DNA from: JBGOUV01 sp041477815
GTDB lineage: Bacteria > Acidobacteriota > Terriglobia > Bryobacterales > JACQDG01
NCBI GenBank assembly: GCA_041477815.1
Contig: JBGOUV010000248.1
Location: 1-10,519 of the forward strand
Length of the DNA stretch: 10,519 nucleotides
Reading direction: 5' to 3'
In this document: in pieces, positions 1 to 6,090 of the stretch
How the letters are laid out: the number at the start of each line of letters is the position of its first letter
Position numbering within the stretch: the stretch's first letter is position 1
Program-made: the position numbers and the translations under genes
The notes under the pieces: generated by a model
The model's input: only the letters and a program-made list of their open reading frames with translations
Database searches by the model: none
Told to the model about the DNA's origin: nothing

Positions 1-1023
1 GCCCTTTTCGATCAGGGTAGTGGCCAGGTCGCGGTCGGTGAGCAGTCGCTCGATCGCTGTTGCGATTTCCGCGGCGCTGCGGGGATCCACCAGCAGGCCG
101 GCGTCGCCCACTACCTCCGGCAGCGAGGAGGTATTGGACGCTACGATGGCCGTTCCGGCGGCCATGGCCTCCAGCAGGGGCATGCCGAAGCCTTCATAAA
201 GAGACGGGAAGACGAAAACGGCGGCGTTGCCGTAGACCAGGGGGAGGGCGTGGGGCTCTACATAGCCGATCAACAGGACCCCTTCGGACTTGGCTTGCTG
301 CAGTTGGGACTTGATGGCGCGGTTTTTCCACCCGGAGGCGCCAGCTACTACCAGGGGATAGGCCCGCCGCAGGTCGGGGGGAAGGAGGCGCCAGGCTTCC
401 AGGGCGGTGGAAACGTTTTTGCGAGGTTCCAAGGAGCCTAGGAACAGGATGTACTGGTCGGGCAGGTCGTAGGCCCGGCGTTTGGGTTCCCGGCCGCCCA
501 TGGGAAAGAAGTCCTCATCCACGCCGTGGTGGATGACGGTGACGCGGTCGGGAGGAACCTGGAGGTGCTGGATCAGATCCTGCTTGACGGCTTGGGACGG
601 GACGATGATGCCGGCCAGGCGCGGGACGATGCGGTCGGCGAAGTGGCGGAAGTAGCGCACGTTGCTGGCGGTGTGGAGATCGGGCATCAGCAGCGGGGTG
701 ACGTCGTGGAGGAAGCTGGTAAGTTTGAGGCCGGCGGGAGGGTGGAGGAGGTGGTGGGTGACGTGGAACACGTCCGGGCGGCCGATCGCGAGTGGGACGC
801 GGAGGTAGTTGGACGAGAGCAGGGCGGAGAGGCGGGACGCGGTGGAGAGGCGAGAGTAGTTGGAGCCTTCGTTGCGGTTGCGGCCGACTGTGTGCAGGTA
901 AGGGAACAGGTCCAAGCGGTGGGGGCGGATGCGGGCCAGCAGGCGGACCAGCAGCGAATGGTGATAATTTTTTACGCCGGCGCTGCGTAGCAGCAAAGGG
1001 GTCGCGTCGTAGAGGATTCTCAC
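1..1023 (-). CDS. GT4-family glycosyltransferase (group 1), C-terminus cut by window edge
   Basis: The frame reads from a GTG at 1023 to the left edge without a stop, giving 341 residues. The missing C-terminus is probably a few tens of residues, since GT4 enzymes usually have 350-400. The protein has the GT-B layout of retaining nucleotide-sugar glycosyltransferases: an N-terminal Rossmann half with VTHHLLHP and FLHDVTPL segments, the linker GSLEPRKN, then the donor-binding half with VVAGASGWKN and the diagnostic E-x7-E motif EGFGMPLLE (E277 and E285) followed by AMAAG. I see no signal peptide or membrane span, so it should act on the cytoplasmic face, adding a sugar to a lipid-linked or polysaccharide acceptor. 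Sugar specificity cannot be read. The GTG start shares GTGA with the stop of the DUF2304 gene (1020-1023), so translation is probably coupled. Confidence 0.93.
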   Translation of the reverse strand, partial: MRILYDATPLLLRSAGVKNYHHSLLVRLLARIRPHRLDLFPYLHTVGRNRNEGSNYSRLSTASRLSALLSSNYLRVPLAIGRPDVFHVTHHLLHPPAGLKLTSFLHDVTPLLMPDLHTASNVRYFRHFADRIVPRLAGIIVPSQAVKQDLIQHLQVPPDRVTVIHHGVDEDFFPMGGREPKRRAYDLPDQYILFLGSLEPRKNVSTALEAWRLLPPDLRRAYPLVVAGASGWKNRAIKSQLQQAKSEGVLLIGYVEPHALPLVYGNAAVFVFPSLYEGFGMPLLEAMAAGTAIVASNTSSLPEVVGDAGLLVDPRSAAEIATAIERLLTDRDLATTLIEKG

Positions 1024-1391
1024 CTTGCGTCCGGGTTCTCGAGCCTCTGCTGCTGCAGGCGCTCGATTTCCCACTCCAGCATCCCCACCCGCTGCGCCAA
1101 TTGAATATTATGATCCTTCAGGCTGGAAACTACCAGTGAATATCGGAAAAAAGTGAAGACGAACAGGACGCCGGCCAGGACTATCAGGATCAGCGGCCGG
1201 TCGGTCAATCCGATCCACTGGCCCAAGTGGGACATCGCAGTGTCGGAGAGGGAGAGGAGGAGGAGCAGGAGGGTGGCGCCCAGCCAGGTCATGGAGTACT
1301 CGACGCGGATGTGCTCGCGGCGGACGGATCGGATGATTTGGGCGATCAGGAGGAGGCTGAGGACGACTACGGTCAGGCGGATACGCTCCAT
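1020..1391 (-). CDS. DUF2304-family small membrane protein
   Basis: This 123-residue protein has three hydrophobic stretches, at about residues 6-20, 36-50 and 65-85. Between them lies a conserved-looking RVEYSMTWLGATLLLLL segment, and the tail (about 90-118) looks like a coiled coil (QRVGMLEWEIERLQQQ). Length, the RVEY..TWL motif, the three spans and the helical tail match DUF2304 (family recalled, not searched). DUF2304 genes commonly sit beside GT2 genes in polysaccharide and lipid-linked-sugar loci and are thought to assist them at the membrane, with no established biochemistry. Its neighbours here are a GT4 gene overlapping its stop by 4 bases and, further upstream, a GT2 of the polyprenyl-phosphate class. 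The ATG at 1391 is preceded by an extended -10 motif rather than a Shine-Dalgarno sequence, so it may start a leaderless transcript. Confidence 0.85.
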   Translation of the reverse strand: MERIRLTVVVLSLLLIAQIIRSVRREHIRVEYSMTWLGATLLLLLLSLSDTAMSHLGQWIGLTDRPLILIVLAGVLFVFTFFRYSLVVSSLKDHNIQLAQRVGMLEWEIERLQQQRLENPDAR

Positions 1392-1399
1392 GACGGTGG

Positions 1400-1408
1400 A
1401 TTATCGCA
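1400..1408 (-). promoter_or_regulatory. Extended -10 motif (TGCGATAAT) upstream of DUF2304
   Basis: On the minus strand TGC-GATAAT lies 8 bases before the ATG at 1391. It matches the extended -10 pattern TGn plus TATAAT with one mismatch in the hexamer. No good -35 hexamer is found at 16-18 bases. The spacing would place the transcription start on or next to the A of ATG, and no Shine-Dalgarno sequence is present, as in leaderless genes. The heptad repeat begins 8 bases upstream of the motif. Promoter activity is inferred. Confidence 0.4.
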
Positions 1409-1415
1409 TAGGACA

Positions 1416-1502
1416 AGAAGCTGTTAGCTATTAGCCTTGAGCAACCCAGTCTCGCACCGGGGGGTAATCCTGGTTGCTGACAGCTAATGGCTAACAGCTT
1501 CT
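1416..1502. repeat. 31-bp inverted repeat made of TTAGC heptads (possible hairpin/terminator)
   Basis: Bases 1416-1446 and 1472-1502 are reverse complements at 27 of 31 positions (hand alignment), separated by 25 bases. Each arm is a run of heptads: plus-strand left arm TGTTAGC (1422-1428), TATTAGC (1429-1435), CTTGAGC (1436-1442), then AACC; minus-strand right arm TGTTAGC (1496-1490), CATTAGC (1489-1483), TGTCAGC (1482-1476), then AACC. Both arms begin AGAAGC on the outside. As RNA it would fold into a long hairpin between the pseudogene stop (1506) and the DUF2304 start (1391), so it could end or process the upstream transcript. There is no U-tract. The same unit recurs at 6079-6116. Confidence 0.85.
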
Positions 1503-1505
1503 CCC

Positions 1506-2183
1506 CTACCGCCACTGAAAGTCGGAGACCAGGGGCAGGTGGTCCGAGGCCAGGTCGGAGTCGTCGGGTTGGAGGTGGTGCCGGCGAAGCCAGCGGGTAG
1601 GCAGGTCGGTGGAGCGGAGGACGAAACTGTGGAGCAGGCGCAGGGAGGAGTTGCTGTAGAGGACATAGTCCAGACGGCCGGAAAGAAATGGCGAGCCGCG
1701 GCGGAGCCAGGTGGCGTTGGAGAGGCCGTTCAGTTGGAGCGGTTCAGCTACGAATAAGGGAGAGCCGTCCCGATCGAGCGAGGCGGCCAGGCGATCCAGG
1801 GGGTCACGGGAGGCTACCAGGTTGAAGTCGCCGGCCACGATGACGGCGTCGAAGCTGCCGGCGGCGAGGGCCTGGCCGACGGCGGCGAGACCCTGCTCGG
1901 TCCAGCCGGTGGCGGGGTTGGCGTCGGCGTCAAACAGGATGCTGAAGGCGCCGTGCAGGGAGCGGGGGTTGACCACGCGGCCGAAGTCAATGAGGAGGTG
2001 GATGAAGCGCGGGTCGTGGGTTGACGCGGATTTCGCCGAAGTCGAGGGCGGCTTCCGGGGCGTCGGCGGGGTCGCGGAGGGCGACGGCTACGGAGGCCCA
2101 GTCGTTGAACGAGCCGTCGCTGATGATGGTCGAGGGGGGGAGGTGGCTAGGAGGGCTAGCAGGGTCCGGGGGAGGCGGCTCAT
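1506..2183 (-). pseudogene. Decayed endonuclease/exonuclease/phosphatase (EEP) family gene: two frameshifts and an internal deletion
   Basis: The C-terminal part (1506 to about 1976) is clean and carries the closing motifs of the EEP fold: AGDFNL, then LDYVLYS, then SDHLPLVSDF. The N-terminal half of an EEP domain (the Asn, QE-glutamate and His catalytic motifs) is absent. Upstream sequence encodes a different conserved-looking stretch (SDGSFNDWASVAVALRD, then DPRFIHLLIDFGRVVN, then FDADANPATG) that I recall as the front domain of secreted bacterial EEP proteins. It joins directly onto the EEP tail at about GLAAVGQALA, so several hundred residues seem to be missing. An ATG at 2183 followed by LPRTLLALLA would start a signal peptide, but this frame breaks at a C7 tract (minus strand; 2134-2140) and again near 2018-2020. 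Each break needs one base changed and the two compensate. The gap from the GT2 stop is 11 bases, so it lies within the glycosyltransferase operon. Homopolymer sequencing errors could explain the frameshifts but not the missing middle. Confidence 0.72.
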
Positions 2184-2194
2184 GGGGAAGAGGG

Positions 2195-2923
2195 CTACCT
2201 TCGCCTCCCGAGGTGGAAGCGGCGCTCGTACTTCAGGACGTTGACCAGGACGCCGAGCAGCACTCGAAACATATAATACACAGCGCCCAGCGAGCCTATG
2301 GTGGAGCGGCCGGCCCGCCGGGCGAACATCTGGACCGGAACCTCGCAGAAGCGGAGGGCTTTGCGCTGTAGGACGACCAGGGCCTCGATTTCGGGGTATT
2401 CCAGGGGGAAGCTGCGGCTGAAAATCTCCAGCGCGCGGCGGTTGACGGCGGCGAAGCCGGAGGTGGGGTCGGTGATGCGCCTGCCCAGGATGGGATAGAG
2501 GACCAGGGAGAACAGCCGCCCGCCGAAGCGGCGGAGCCGCTGGACCTGGTACCCGTTCTGCCGCAGGAAGCGGGAGCCGGTGACCATGTCGTAGTTATCG
2601 GTTCGAAGTTTGTCGAGGAGCACGGGGATGTCGGCGGGGTTGTGCTGTCCGTCCGAATCGACGCGGACCACGCAGTCGTAGCCGTGCTCGTAAGCGAAGC
2701 GGTAGCCGGTTTGGACGGCGCCGCCCAGGCCGAGGTGGTGGGGCAGGCGCAGGATTTCGGCCCCGGCCTGGCGGGCCACTCGGCAGGTGGCGTCCAGCGA
2801 GCCGTCGTCGATGACCACCACCGGAACGCCGGGGAGGACCTCGCGGACGGAGCGGACCACCTCGCCCACCGACCCCTCTTCGTTATAGGCGGGGATGATT
2901 ACCAGTAGACCTTGGACTGTCAT
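2195..2923 (-). CDS. GT2 glycosyltransferase, polyprenyl-phosphate hexose synthase (DPM1/DPG-synthase) type
   Basis: The protein has 242 residues with a GT-A fold. PAYNEE (11-16) opens the nucleotide-binding strand, VIDDGS (37-42) binds the nucleotide, and DSDGQH (89-94) carries the metal-binding DxD. ITDPTSGFAAVNRRAL follows at about residue 150; a DPTSGF-like stretch is typical of dolichyl/undecaprenyl-phosphate mannosyl- or glucosyl-transferases. The expected reaction is transfer of a sugar from a nucleotide donor to polyprenyl phosphate on the inner membrane face. A hydrophobic, basic C-terminus (YYMFRVLLGVLVNVLKYERRF) probably docks it to the membrane. The ATG at 2923 is chosen because PAYNEE follows about 10 residues later, as usual in the family. 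The same frame stays open far upstream through the neighbouring gene, but that extension is Arg/Pro-rich noise. It begins 11 bases after the upstream GT2 stop, so the two are almost certainly one operon. Confidence 0.93.
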   Translation of the reverse strand: MTVQGLLVIIPAYNEEGSVGEVVRSVREVLPGVPVVVIDDGSLDATCRVARQAGAEILRLPHHLGLGGAVQTGYRFAYEHGYDCVVRVDSDGQHNPADIPVLLDKLRTDNYDMVTGSRFLRQNGYQVQRLRRFGGRLFSLVLYPILGRRITDPTSGFAAVNRRALEIFSRSFPLEYPEIEALVVLQRKALRFCEVPVQMFARRAGRSTIGSLGAVYYMFRVLLGVLVNVLKYERRFHLGRRR

Positions 2924-2934
2924 GAGAGGAGCCC

Positions 2935-3924
2935 TTATTGGAGGGCCACCTCGCGCGCGGAGATGGCGTGGCGCCGCAGCAGACGCCAGAACTGCCGGCC
3001 GGTGAGGACGGCGGCGCGAGCGATGCGGCGGCGCTTGGCTACGAGCGTGGGCAGGTTGCGCAGCACCTGGTAGTTGGCCGAGAGGACTATTATCGCAAGT
3101 TTCCACCAGGGGTCCGATTGGGAGGCCAGGCCCCGGCCGGTGCGGGCGGCCCAAAAGTGGAGGCCGTAGCGATAGAGGGAGAAGAAAGGCAGCAGGGGCC
3201 AAATCCAGAGAGGGAAGTTCTTGATGACCGTATAAAGGCGATTGCGCTCGACATAGAAGGCCTTGGTGCGGGAGGCGCGGCCGGCCGAGCCGGAGTAGTG
3301 GTGATAGACGATGGCTTGGGGGACGTAGAGGCAGCCGGACCCGGCGCGGCGGGCGCGGAAGCCCAGGTCGGTATCCTCGCAGTAGAGGAAGAAGTCGGCG
3401 TCGAAGCGGCCGATGCGGTCGAGCATGGCGAGGCGGTAAAGAGCGGCGCAGGCGGAAGGGAAGAGCACCTCCTCGGTCTGGTCGTAGGCGGCGGCGGGGG
3501 CCCCGCGGCCGCGCTGCTTGGTAGTGCCGTCGAGGTAGACCTCCATGCCCGCGGAGTCGAGGCGGTCGGGCGCTTCGGTCAGGCGGATCTGGGAGGCGCA
3601 CATGCCGACGCTGGCGTCGCGTCGGGCGGTGGCGACGAGGTATTCGAGCCAGCGGGGGTCGGGGAAGGCGTCGTCGTTGAGGGTGCAGATGAACTCGCCC
3701 GTGGCGAGGTCGATGCCCTGGTTGATGGCGGCGCCGAAGCCGAGATTGGCGGCGTTCTCGATCAGGCGGGCGCCGGCTTCCTGGGCCAGAGCGCGGGCCA
3801 GGTGGCAGCCGCTGTTGTCGATGACCACGGTGTCGAAGTCGGTGAACGTCTGGGCGGTCAGGGCGGCGAGGCACTTCTCCAGGTTCTCGCCGGCTTCCAG
3901 AGTGGGAATGATGACCGTGACCAT
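2935..3924 (-). CDS. GT2 glycosyltransferase, rhamnosyltransferase-like
   Basis: The protein has 329 residues. VTVIIPTLEAGENLEKCL starts the GT-A fold at once, followed by VVIDNSG (33-39), NLGFGAAINQG (60-70), the metal-binding NDDA (83-86) and the acceptor-side motif FFLYCEDTDLGFR (about 178-190). FDxDFFLYCED-D is characteristic of COG1216-type transferases, which include dTDP-rhamnosyl transferases acting on O-antigen, mycobacterial arabinogalactan and capsular chains. Rhamnose as donor is inferred from family resemblance only. A hydrophobic stretch near residues 230-255 (LWIWPLLPFFSLY) suggests membrane contact. I chose the ATG at 3924 because the fold begins directly there. The frame is open to 4038, but the extra residues contain no family sequence and run through an intergenic hairpin. 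It lies 178 bases after the Nudix stop and 11 bases before the next GT2 start. Confidence 0.92.
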   Translation of the reverse strand: MVTVIIPTLEAGENLEKCLAALTAQTFTDFDTVVIDNSGCHLARALAQEAGARLIENAANLGFGAAINQGIDLATGEFICTLNDDAFPDPRWLEYLVATARRDASVGMCASQIRLTEAPDRLDSAGMEVYLDGTTKQRGRGAPAAAYDQTEEVLFPSACAALYRLAMLDRIGRFDADFFLYCEDTDLGFRARRAGSGCLYVPQAIVYHHYSGSAGRASRTKAFYVERNRLYTVIKNFPLWIWPLLPFFSLYRYGLHFWAARTGRGLASQSDPWWKLAIIVLSANYQVLRNLPTLVAKRRRIARAAVLTGRQFWRLLRRHAISAREVALQ

Positions 3925-3940
3925 ACTTACAGACCACTGT

Positions 3941-3952
3941 GCCGTTTCCGGC
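3941..3952 (-). other. Small GNRA-type hairpin before the rhamnosyltransferase-like gene
   Basis: On the minus strand GCCG-GAAA-CGGC forms a 4-bp stem closed by a GNRA tetraloop, ending 17 bases before the ATG at 3924. It sits in the leader region, where it could affect ribosome access. It is short enough to be chance in GC-rich DNA. Confidence 0.25.
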
Positions 3953-3996
3953 CATCCGCTCCCCTGCAAATGCGCAGCCCCCCTGGGCCGCGCCGG

Positions 3997-4044
3997 GTCC
4001 GCTGGCCGGGCCTGCCGGCAGGTACACCAGCCGGCCAAGCGGAC
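3997..4044. repeat. Nested inverted repeat in the Nudix-GT2 intergenic region
   Basis: Arms at 3997-4009 (GTCCGCTGGCCGG) and 4031-4044 pair over 13 bases with one bulged base. The 21-base interval contains a perfect 12-bp palindrome, CCTGCCGGCAGG (4011-4022). The element fills part of the 178-base gap between the Nudix stop (4103) and the GT2 start (3924), which otherwise holds no gene or clear promoter. It could be a terminator-like or RNA-processing structure, but no U-run follows on the minus strand. Confidence 0.5.
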
Positions 4045-4102
4045 TGCCCTACATCTTCATCCATCGTTGTGGCTGTACGGCCAGGCGGTGCCGGTGGGGA
4101 GG

Positions 4103-4603
4103 TTAGCGACTGCATAGGTAGCGGCGAAGGACTTCCAGGCCGTCGGGCGTATAGGATTGCGACTCCGCCCGGCGCAGGATTTCCTGGGGAGCGAGAAATT
4201 CGCCGCTCTCGACCTCTTCGGGCTGGAGGGTCAGTTCTCCATCATAGACGCAGGAGAAGGCGCGTCCCCAGACGCGGCACCGGTTTTCTTCAAAATAGAA
4301 ATCGAAGAGCGGGACTAGGGGGACGCTGCGGACGCCGAGTTCTTCGGCCAGCTCGCGCTCGGCGCTCTGCTCGTAGGTTTCGCCGGCCTGGACGACGCCG
4401 CCGGTGGCCACGTCGTAGTAGCCGGGATAGACGTCCTTGGTCAGGGTGCGCGTCTGAACGTAGAGGTCCCCGCGCGAGTTGAACACCAGAATGTAGGTGG
4501 AGCGGTGGACGAGGCCCTGGGCGCGCATTTCGCGGCGGGGGGCGACGCCGATTTCGCGGTTGTCGCGGTCTACGATGAGGACGGGCTCTTCGGCGGCCGA
4601 CAT
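4103..4603 (-). CDS. yfcD: Nudix hydrolase, YfcD-like
   Basis: The protein has 166 residues with a complete Nudix box at residues 69-91: G69, E75, then R83-E84-L85-A86-E87-E88-L89-G90-V91, fitting GX5EX7REUXEEXGU with all metal-binding glutamates. The flanking sequence (EMRAQGLVHRSTYI, TLTKDVYPGYYD, FYFEENRCRVWG) matches my recollection of E. coli YfcD and the related isopentenyl-diphosphate-isomerase-like Nudix group. Such enzymes hydrolyse nucleoside diphosphates linked to another moiety; the substrate of YfcD-type proteins is not established, and CoA-, nucleotide-sugar- or isoprenoid-diphosphate-type substrates are only possibilities. The ATG at 4603 is preferred to an in-frame ATG at 4639 because a strong promoter occupies 4620-4648. 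The gene heads the minus-strand glycosyltransferase run and is divergent from a GT4 gene whose ATG overlaps its own. Confidence 0.92.
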   Translation of the reverse strand: MSAAEEPVLIVDRDNREIGVAPRREMRAQGLVHRSTYILVFNSRGDLYVQTRTLTKDVYPGYYDVATGGVVQAGETYEQSAERELAEELGVRSVPLVPLFDFYFEENRCRVWGRAFSCVYDGELTLQPEEVESGEFLAPQEILRRAESQSYTPDGLEVLRRYLCSR

Positions 4604-5744
4604 GGGAGTAAACTTGGATATTATCTCCCTTTTACGCATCGGTGTGAACGCGCTGTACCTGATTCCGGGCGGCGTCGGCGGGACCGAGATCTACTTGCGG
4701 AACCTGCTGGCGGCGCTGGCGGAAGTGGATCGGGAGAACGAGTACTGCGTCTTCCTGAACCGCGAGACCGAGCAGACCGAGCCGCCGCTCGTGCCGGAGG
4801 CGGCGAACTTTCGGGCGGTGCGGACGGGCGTGCGGGCGGCGAATCGGCCCCGGCGGCTGGTGTGGGAGCAGACGTGTTTGCCCTGGGAAGCAAGGCGGTG
4901 GCGGCTGGGCGTGCTGTTCTCACCGGGATTTACGTCGCCGGTGGTGTGTCCCTGCCCGAAGGTGACGGTCATTCACGACCTGCAGCATAAGCGGCAGCCG
5001 CAGAACTTCCGGCGGCTGGAGTTGCTGGCGTGGCGGGCGACGGTGTGGGCGTCGGCGCGCTGGTCGCGGGACATTATAACGGTGTCGGAGAGTTCGCGCC
5101 GGGACATTGTGGAGGTGTACGGGCTAGCGCCGGAGCGGGTACACGTGGTGCGGCACGGGGTGGAGTGGGAGCTGTTTTCGCCACCAGGGGAGCGGCCGGA
5201 GCCGTGGCCCTATTTGTTGTCGGTATCGACGATCCATCCCCACAAGAATTGGGAGCGGTGGCTGGAGGCGTACCGGGCGCTGGTGGAGGAGGGGCTGCCG
5301 CATCATCTGGTGATTGCGGGACTGCGGGGGAATTACGCTGCGGAGCTGTCGGCTCTGATTGCGAGGCAGGGACTGGAGGAGCGGGTGCACCCTACGGGCT
5401 GGATTCCGCGGGAGCGGCTGCGGGAGTTGCTGAAACATGCGGCGGCGTTGGTGTTTCCGTCCACTTTTGAGGGGTTCGGGATGCCGGTGATCGAGGCCAT
5501 GGCGGCCGGGACCCCCGTGGCTTGCTCGGACCTGGCGCCGTTGCGGGAGGTGGCGGGAGAGGCGGCGGTGTGGTTTGATCCAGGATCCGTAGAATCGATT
5601 GCCGGCGCGGTGCGAAGGTTGCTGGCGGAAGCCGGGCTGCGGGAGCGACTCGTGGAGGCGGGCCGCAGGCGGGCGGAGGGGTTCACGTGGAGGCGGGCGG
5701 CGGAGCAGACCTTGGAGGTGCTGCGGCGAGCGGCCGCGGGTTAG
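4602..5744 (+). CDS. GT4-family glycosyltransferase (group 1)
   Basis: About 380 residues, a full-length GT4. The N-terminal half starts with RIGVNALYLIPGGVGGTEIY, whose GGVGG loop is the acceptor/nucleotide glycine loop of the family. VIHDLQHKRQP and ITVSESSRRDIVEVYG follow, then VVRHGVEWELFSP at the domain hinge. The donor half has STIHPHKNWERWLEAY, VIAGLRGNY and the E-x7-E motif EGFGMPVIE (E290 and E298), then AMAAGTPVACSD. It is expected to transfer a sugar from a nucleotide donor to a glycan chain in the cytoplasm; donor and acceptor are unknown. The start is uncertain. ATG 4602 lacks a Shine-Dalgarno sequence, whereas TTG 4614 has GGAG at 4605-4608 five bases upstream and fits the family N-terminus slightly better. 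Wobble positions are strongly G-rich. The stop is 10 bases before the YnfA-like gene. Confidence 0.92.
   Translation: MGVNLDIISLLRIGVNALYLIPGGVGGTEIYLRNLLAALAEVDRENEYCVFLNRETEQTEPPLVPEAANFRAVRTGVRAANRPRRLVWEQTCLPWEARRWRLGVLFSPGFTSPVVCPCPKVTVIHDLQHKRQPQNFRRLELLAWRATVWASARWSRDIITVSESSRRDIVEVYGLAPERVHVVRHGVEWELFSPPGERPEPWPYLLSVSTIHPHKNWERWLEAYRALVEEGLPHHLVIAGLRGNYAAELSALIARQGLEERVHPTGWIPRERLRELLKHAAALVFPSTFEGFGMPVIEAMAAGTPVACSDLAPLREVAGEAAVWFDPGSVESIAGAVRRLLAEAGLRERLVEAGRRRAEGFTWRRAAEQTLEVLRRAAAG
4604..4608 (+). promoter_or_regulatory. Candidate ribosome binding site for a TTG start at 4614
   Basis: GGGAG, followed by five bases and TTG at 4614, is the only purine-rich Shine-Dalgarno-like motif near the GT4 start. 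If used, the protein begins with DIISLLRIGVNALYL after the initiator Met, rather than at the ATG at 4602. Confidence 0.35.
4620..4648 (-). promoter_or_regulatory. Sigma-70-type promoter for the Nudix gene
   Basis: On the minus strand -35 TTCACA (4648-4643) and -10 GATAAT (4625-4620) each match consensus at 5 of 6 positions, separated by exactly 17 bases. Transcription would start at about 4612-4613, giving a leader of about 10 bases to the ATG at 4603. The promoter lies inside the first codons of the divergent GT4 gene, so both genes share this DNA. It is the best promoter match I found in the window and may drive the whole minus-strand glycan cluster. Confidence 0.6.
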
Positions 5745-5747
5745 ACT

Positions 5748-5753
5748 GGGAGG
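5748..5753 (+). promoter_or_regulatory. Shine-Dalgarno sequence with unusually short spacing
   Basis: GGGAGG ends one base before the ATG at 5755, whereas 5-9 bases is usual. The next in-frame ATG, at 5779, has no Shine-Dalgarno sequence and would remove the start of helix 1, so 5755 remains the best start. The stop of the upstream GT4 gene (5742-5744) is close enough for ribosome handover. Confidence 0.45.
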
Positions 5754-5754
5754 A

Positions 5755-6090
5755 ATGAGTCACGGTAACGCGGTTCTGATGTTGTTGCTGGCCGCTCTGT
5801 TGGAGACCGGTGGCGACGCCCTGGTGCGCCGGGGACTGCACGCCGCCGCGGCCCTTCCAAAGCTGGCCTTTCTGACGGCCGGAGCCCTGGTTCTCTTCGC
5901 CTACGGCTGCACGGTCAATGCGCCGAATTGGGATTTCGGCAGGCTGTTGGGACTCTACGTGGTGTTCTTTTTCCTGACCGCGCAAGCGGTTTCCTGGGTC
6001 GCCTTCCACCAGAAGCCGAGTCCAGCCCTGCTGCTAGGTGGCGCGTTCATTGTCCTGGGCGGCGCCATCATTGCCTGGAAAAGCTATTAG
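5755..6090 (+). CDS. Small four-helix membrane protein, YnfA/SMR-like
   Basis: The protein has 111 residues and four predicted membrane spans, at about 7-22, 31-50, 60-82 and 87-106. Features shared with YnfA and the small multidrug resistance/EmrE-like fold are the ALLETGGDALVRRG segment after helix 1, with a membrane-embedded Glu, the GRLLGLYVVFFFLTAQAVSWVAF third helix and the LLLGGAFIVLGGAII fourth helix. Such proteins work as dimers in drug/metabolite export, but no transport is established for this branch. Given its neighbours, lipid-linked-sugar flipping is only a speculation. The ATG at 5755 is preceded by GGGAGG (5748-5753) with just one base of spacing, unusually tight. It begins 10 bases after the GT4 stop, so coupled translation is likely. 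The frame is open upstream inside the GT4 gene but has no family sequence there. The stop codon lies inside a heptad repeat. Confidence 0.8.
   Translation: MSHGNAVLMLLLAALLETGGDALVRRGLHAAAALPKLAFLTAGALVLFAYGCTVNAPNWDFGRLLGLYVVFFFLTAQAVSWVAFHQKPSPALLLGGAFIVLGGAIIAWKSY

Noticed and set aside
1416..1502. CRISPR-like array
   Set aside because: The units are 7 bases long with no spacers and are arranged as one inverted pair, so this is a hairpin-type repeat, not a CRISPR.
2134..2140. Programmed phase-variation switch at the homopolymer tract
   Set aside because: A second frameshift and a large internal deletion in the same gene make simple decay or sequence error more likely than a functional switch.
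1711..2244. 177-residue plus-strand frame over the EEP pseudogene
   Set aside because: It is antisense to residues recognisable as the EEP protein and is low-complexity Arg/Ser/Gly sequence.
2195..4027. Minus-strand frame of 610 residues joined to the polyprenyl-phosphate GT2
   Set aside because: The first about 370 residues are an Arg/Pro/His-rich out-of-frame reading of the upstream GT2 gene. The real protein starts at the ATG at 2923.
2938..4482. 514-residue open frame on the plus strand
   Set aside because: It is antisense to the rhamnosyltransferase-like and Nudix genes, which have clear motifs. Its product is Gly/Ala/Val-rich without any recognisable fold, as expected from GC-rich antisense DNA.
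4604..4639. Upstream in-frame ATG (4639) as the Nudix start
   Set aside because: It would place the start inside the -35/-10 promoter at 4620-4648, and the extra residues do not resemble the family N-terminus.
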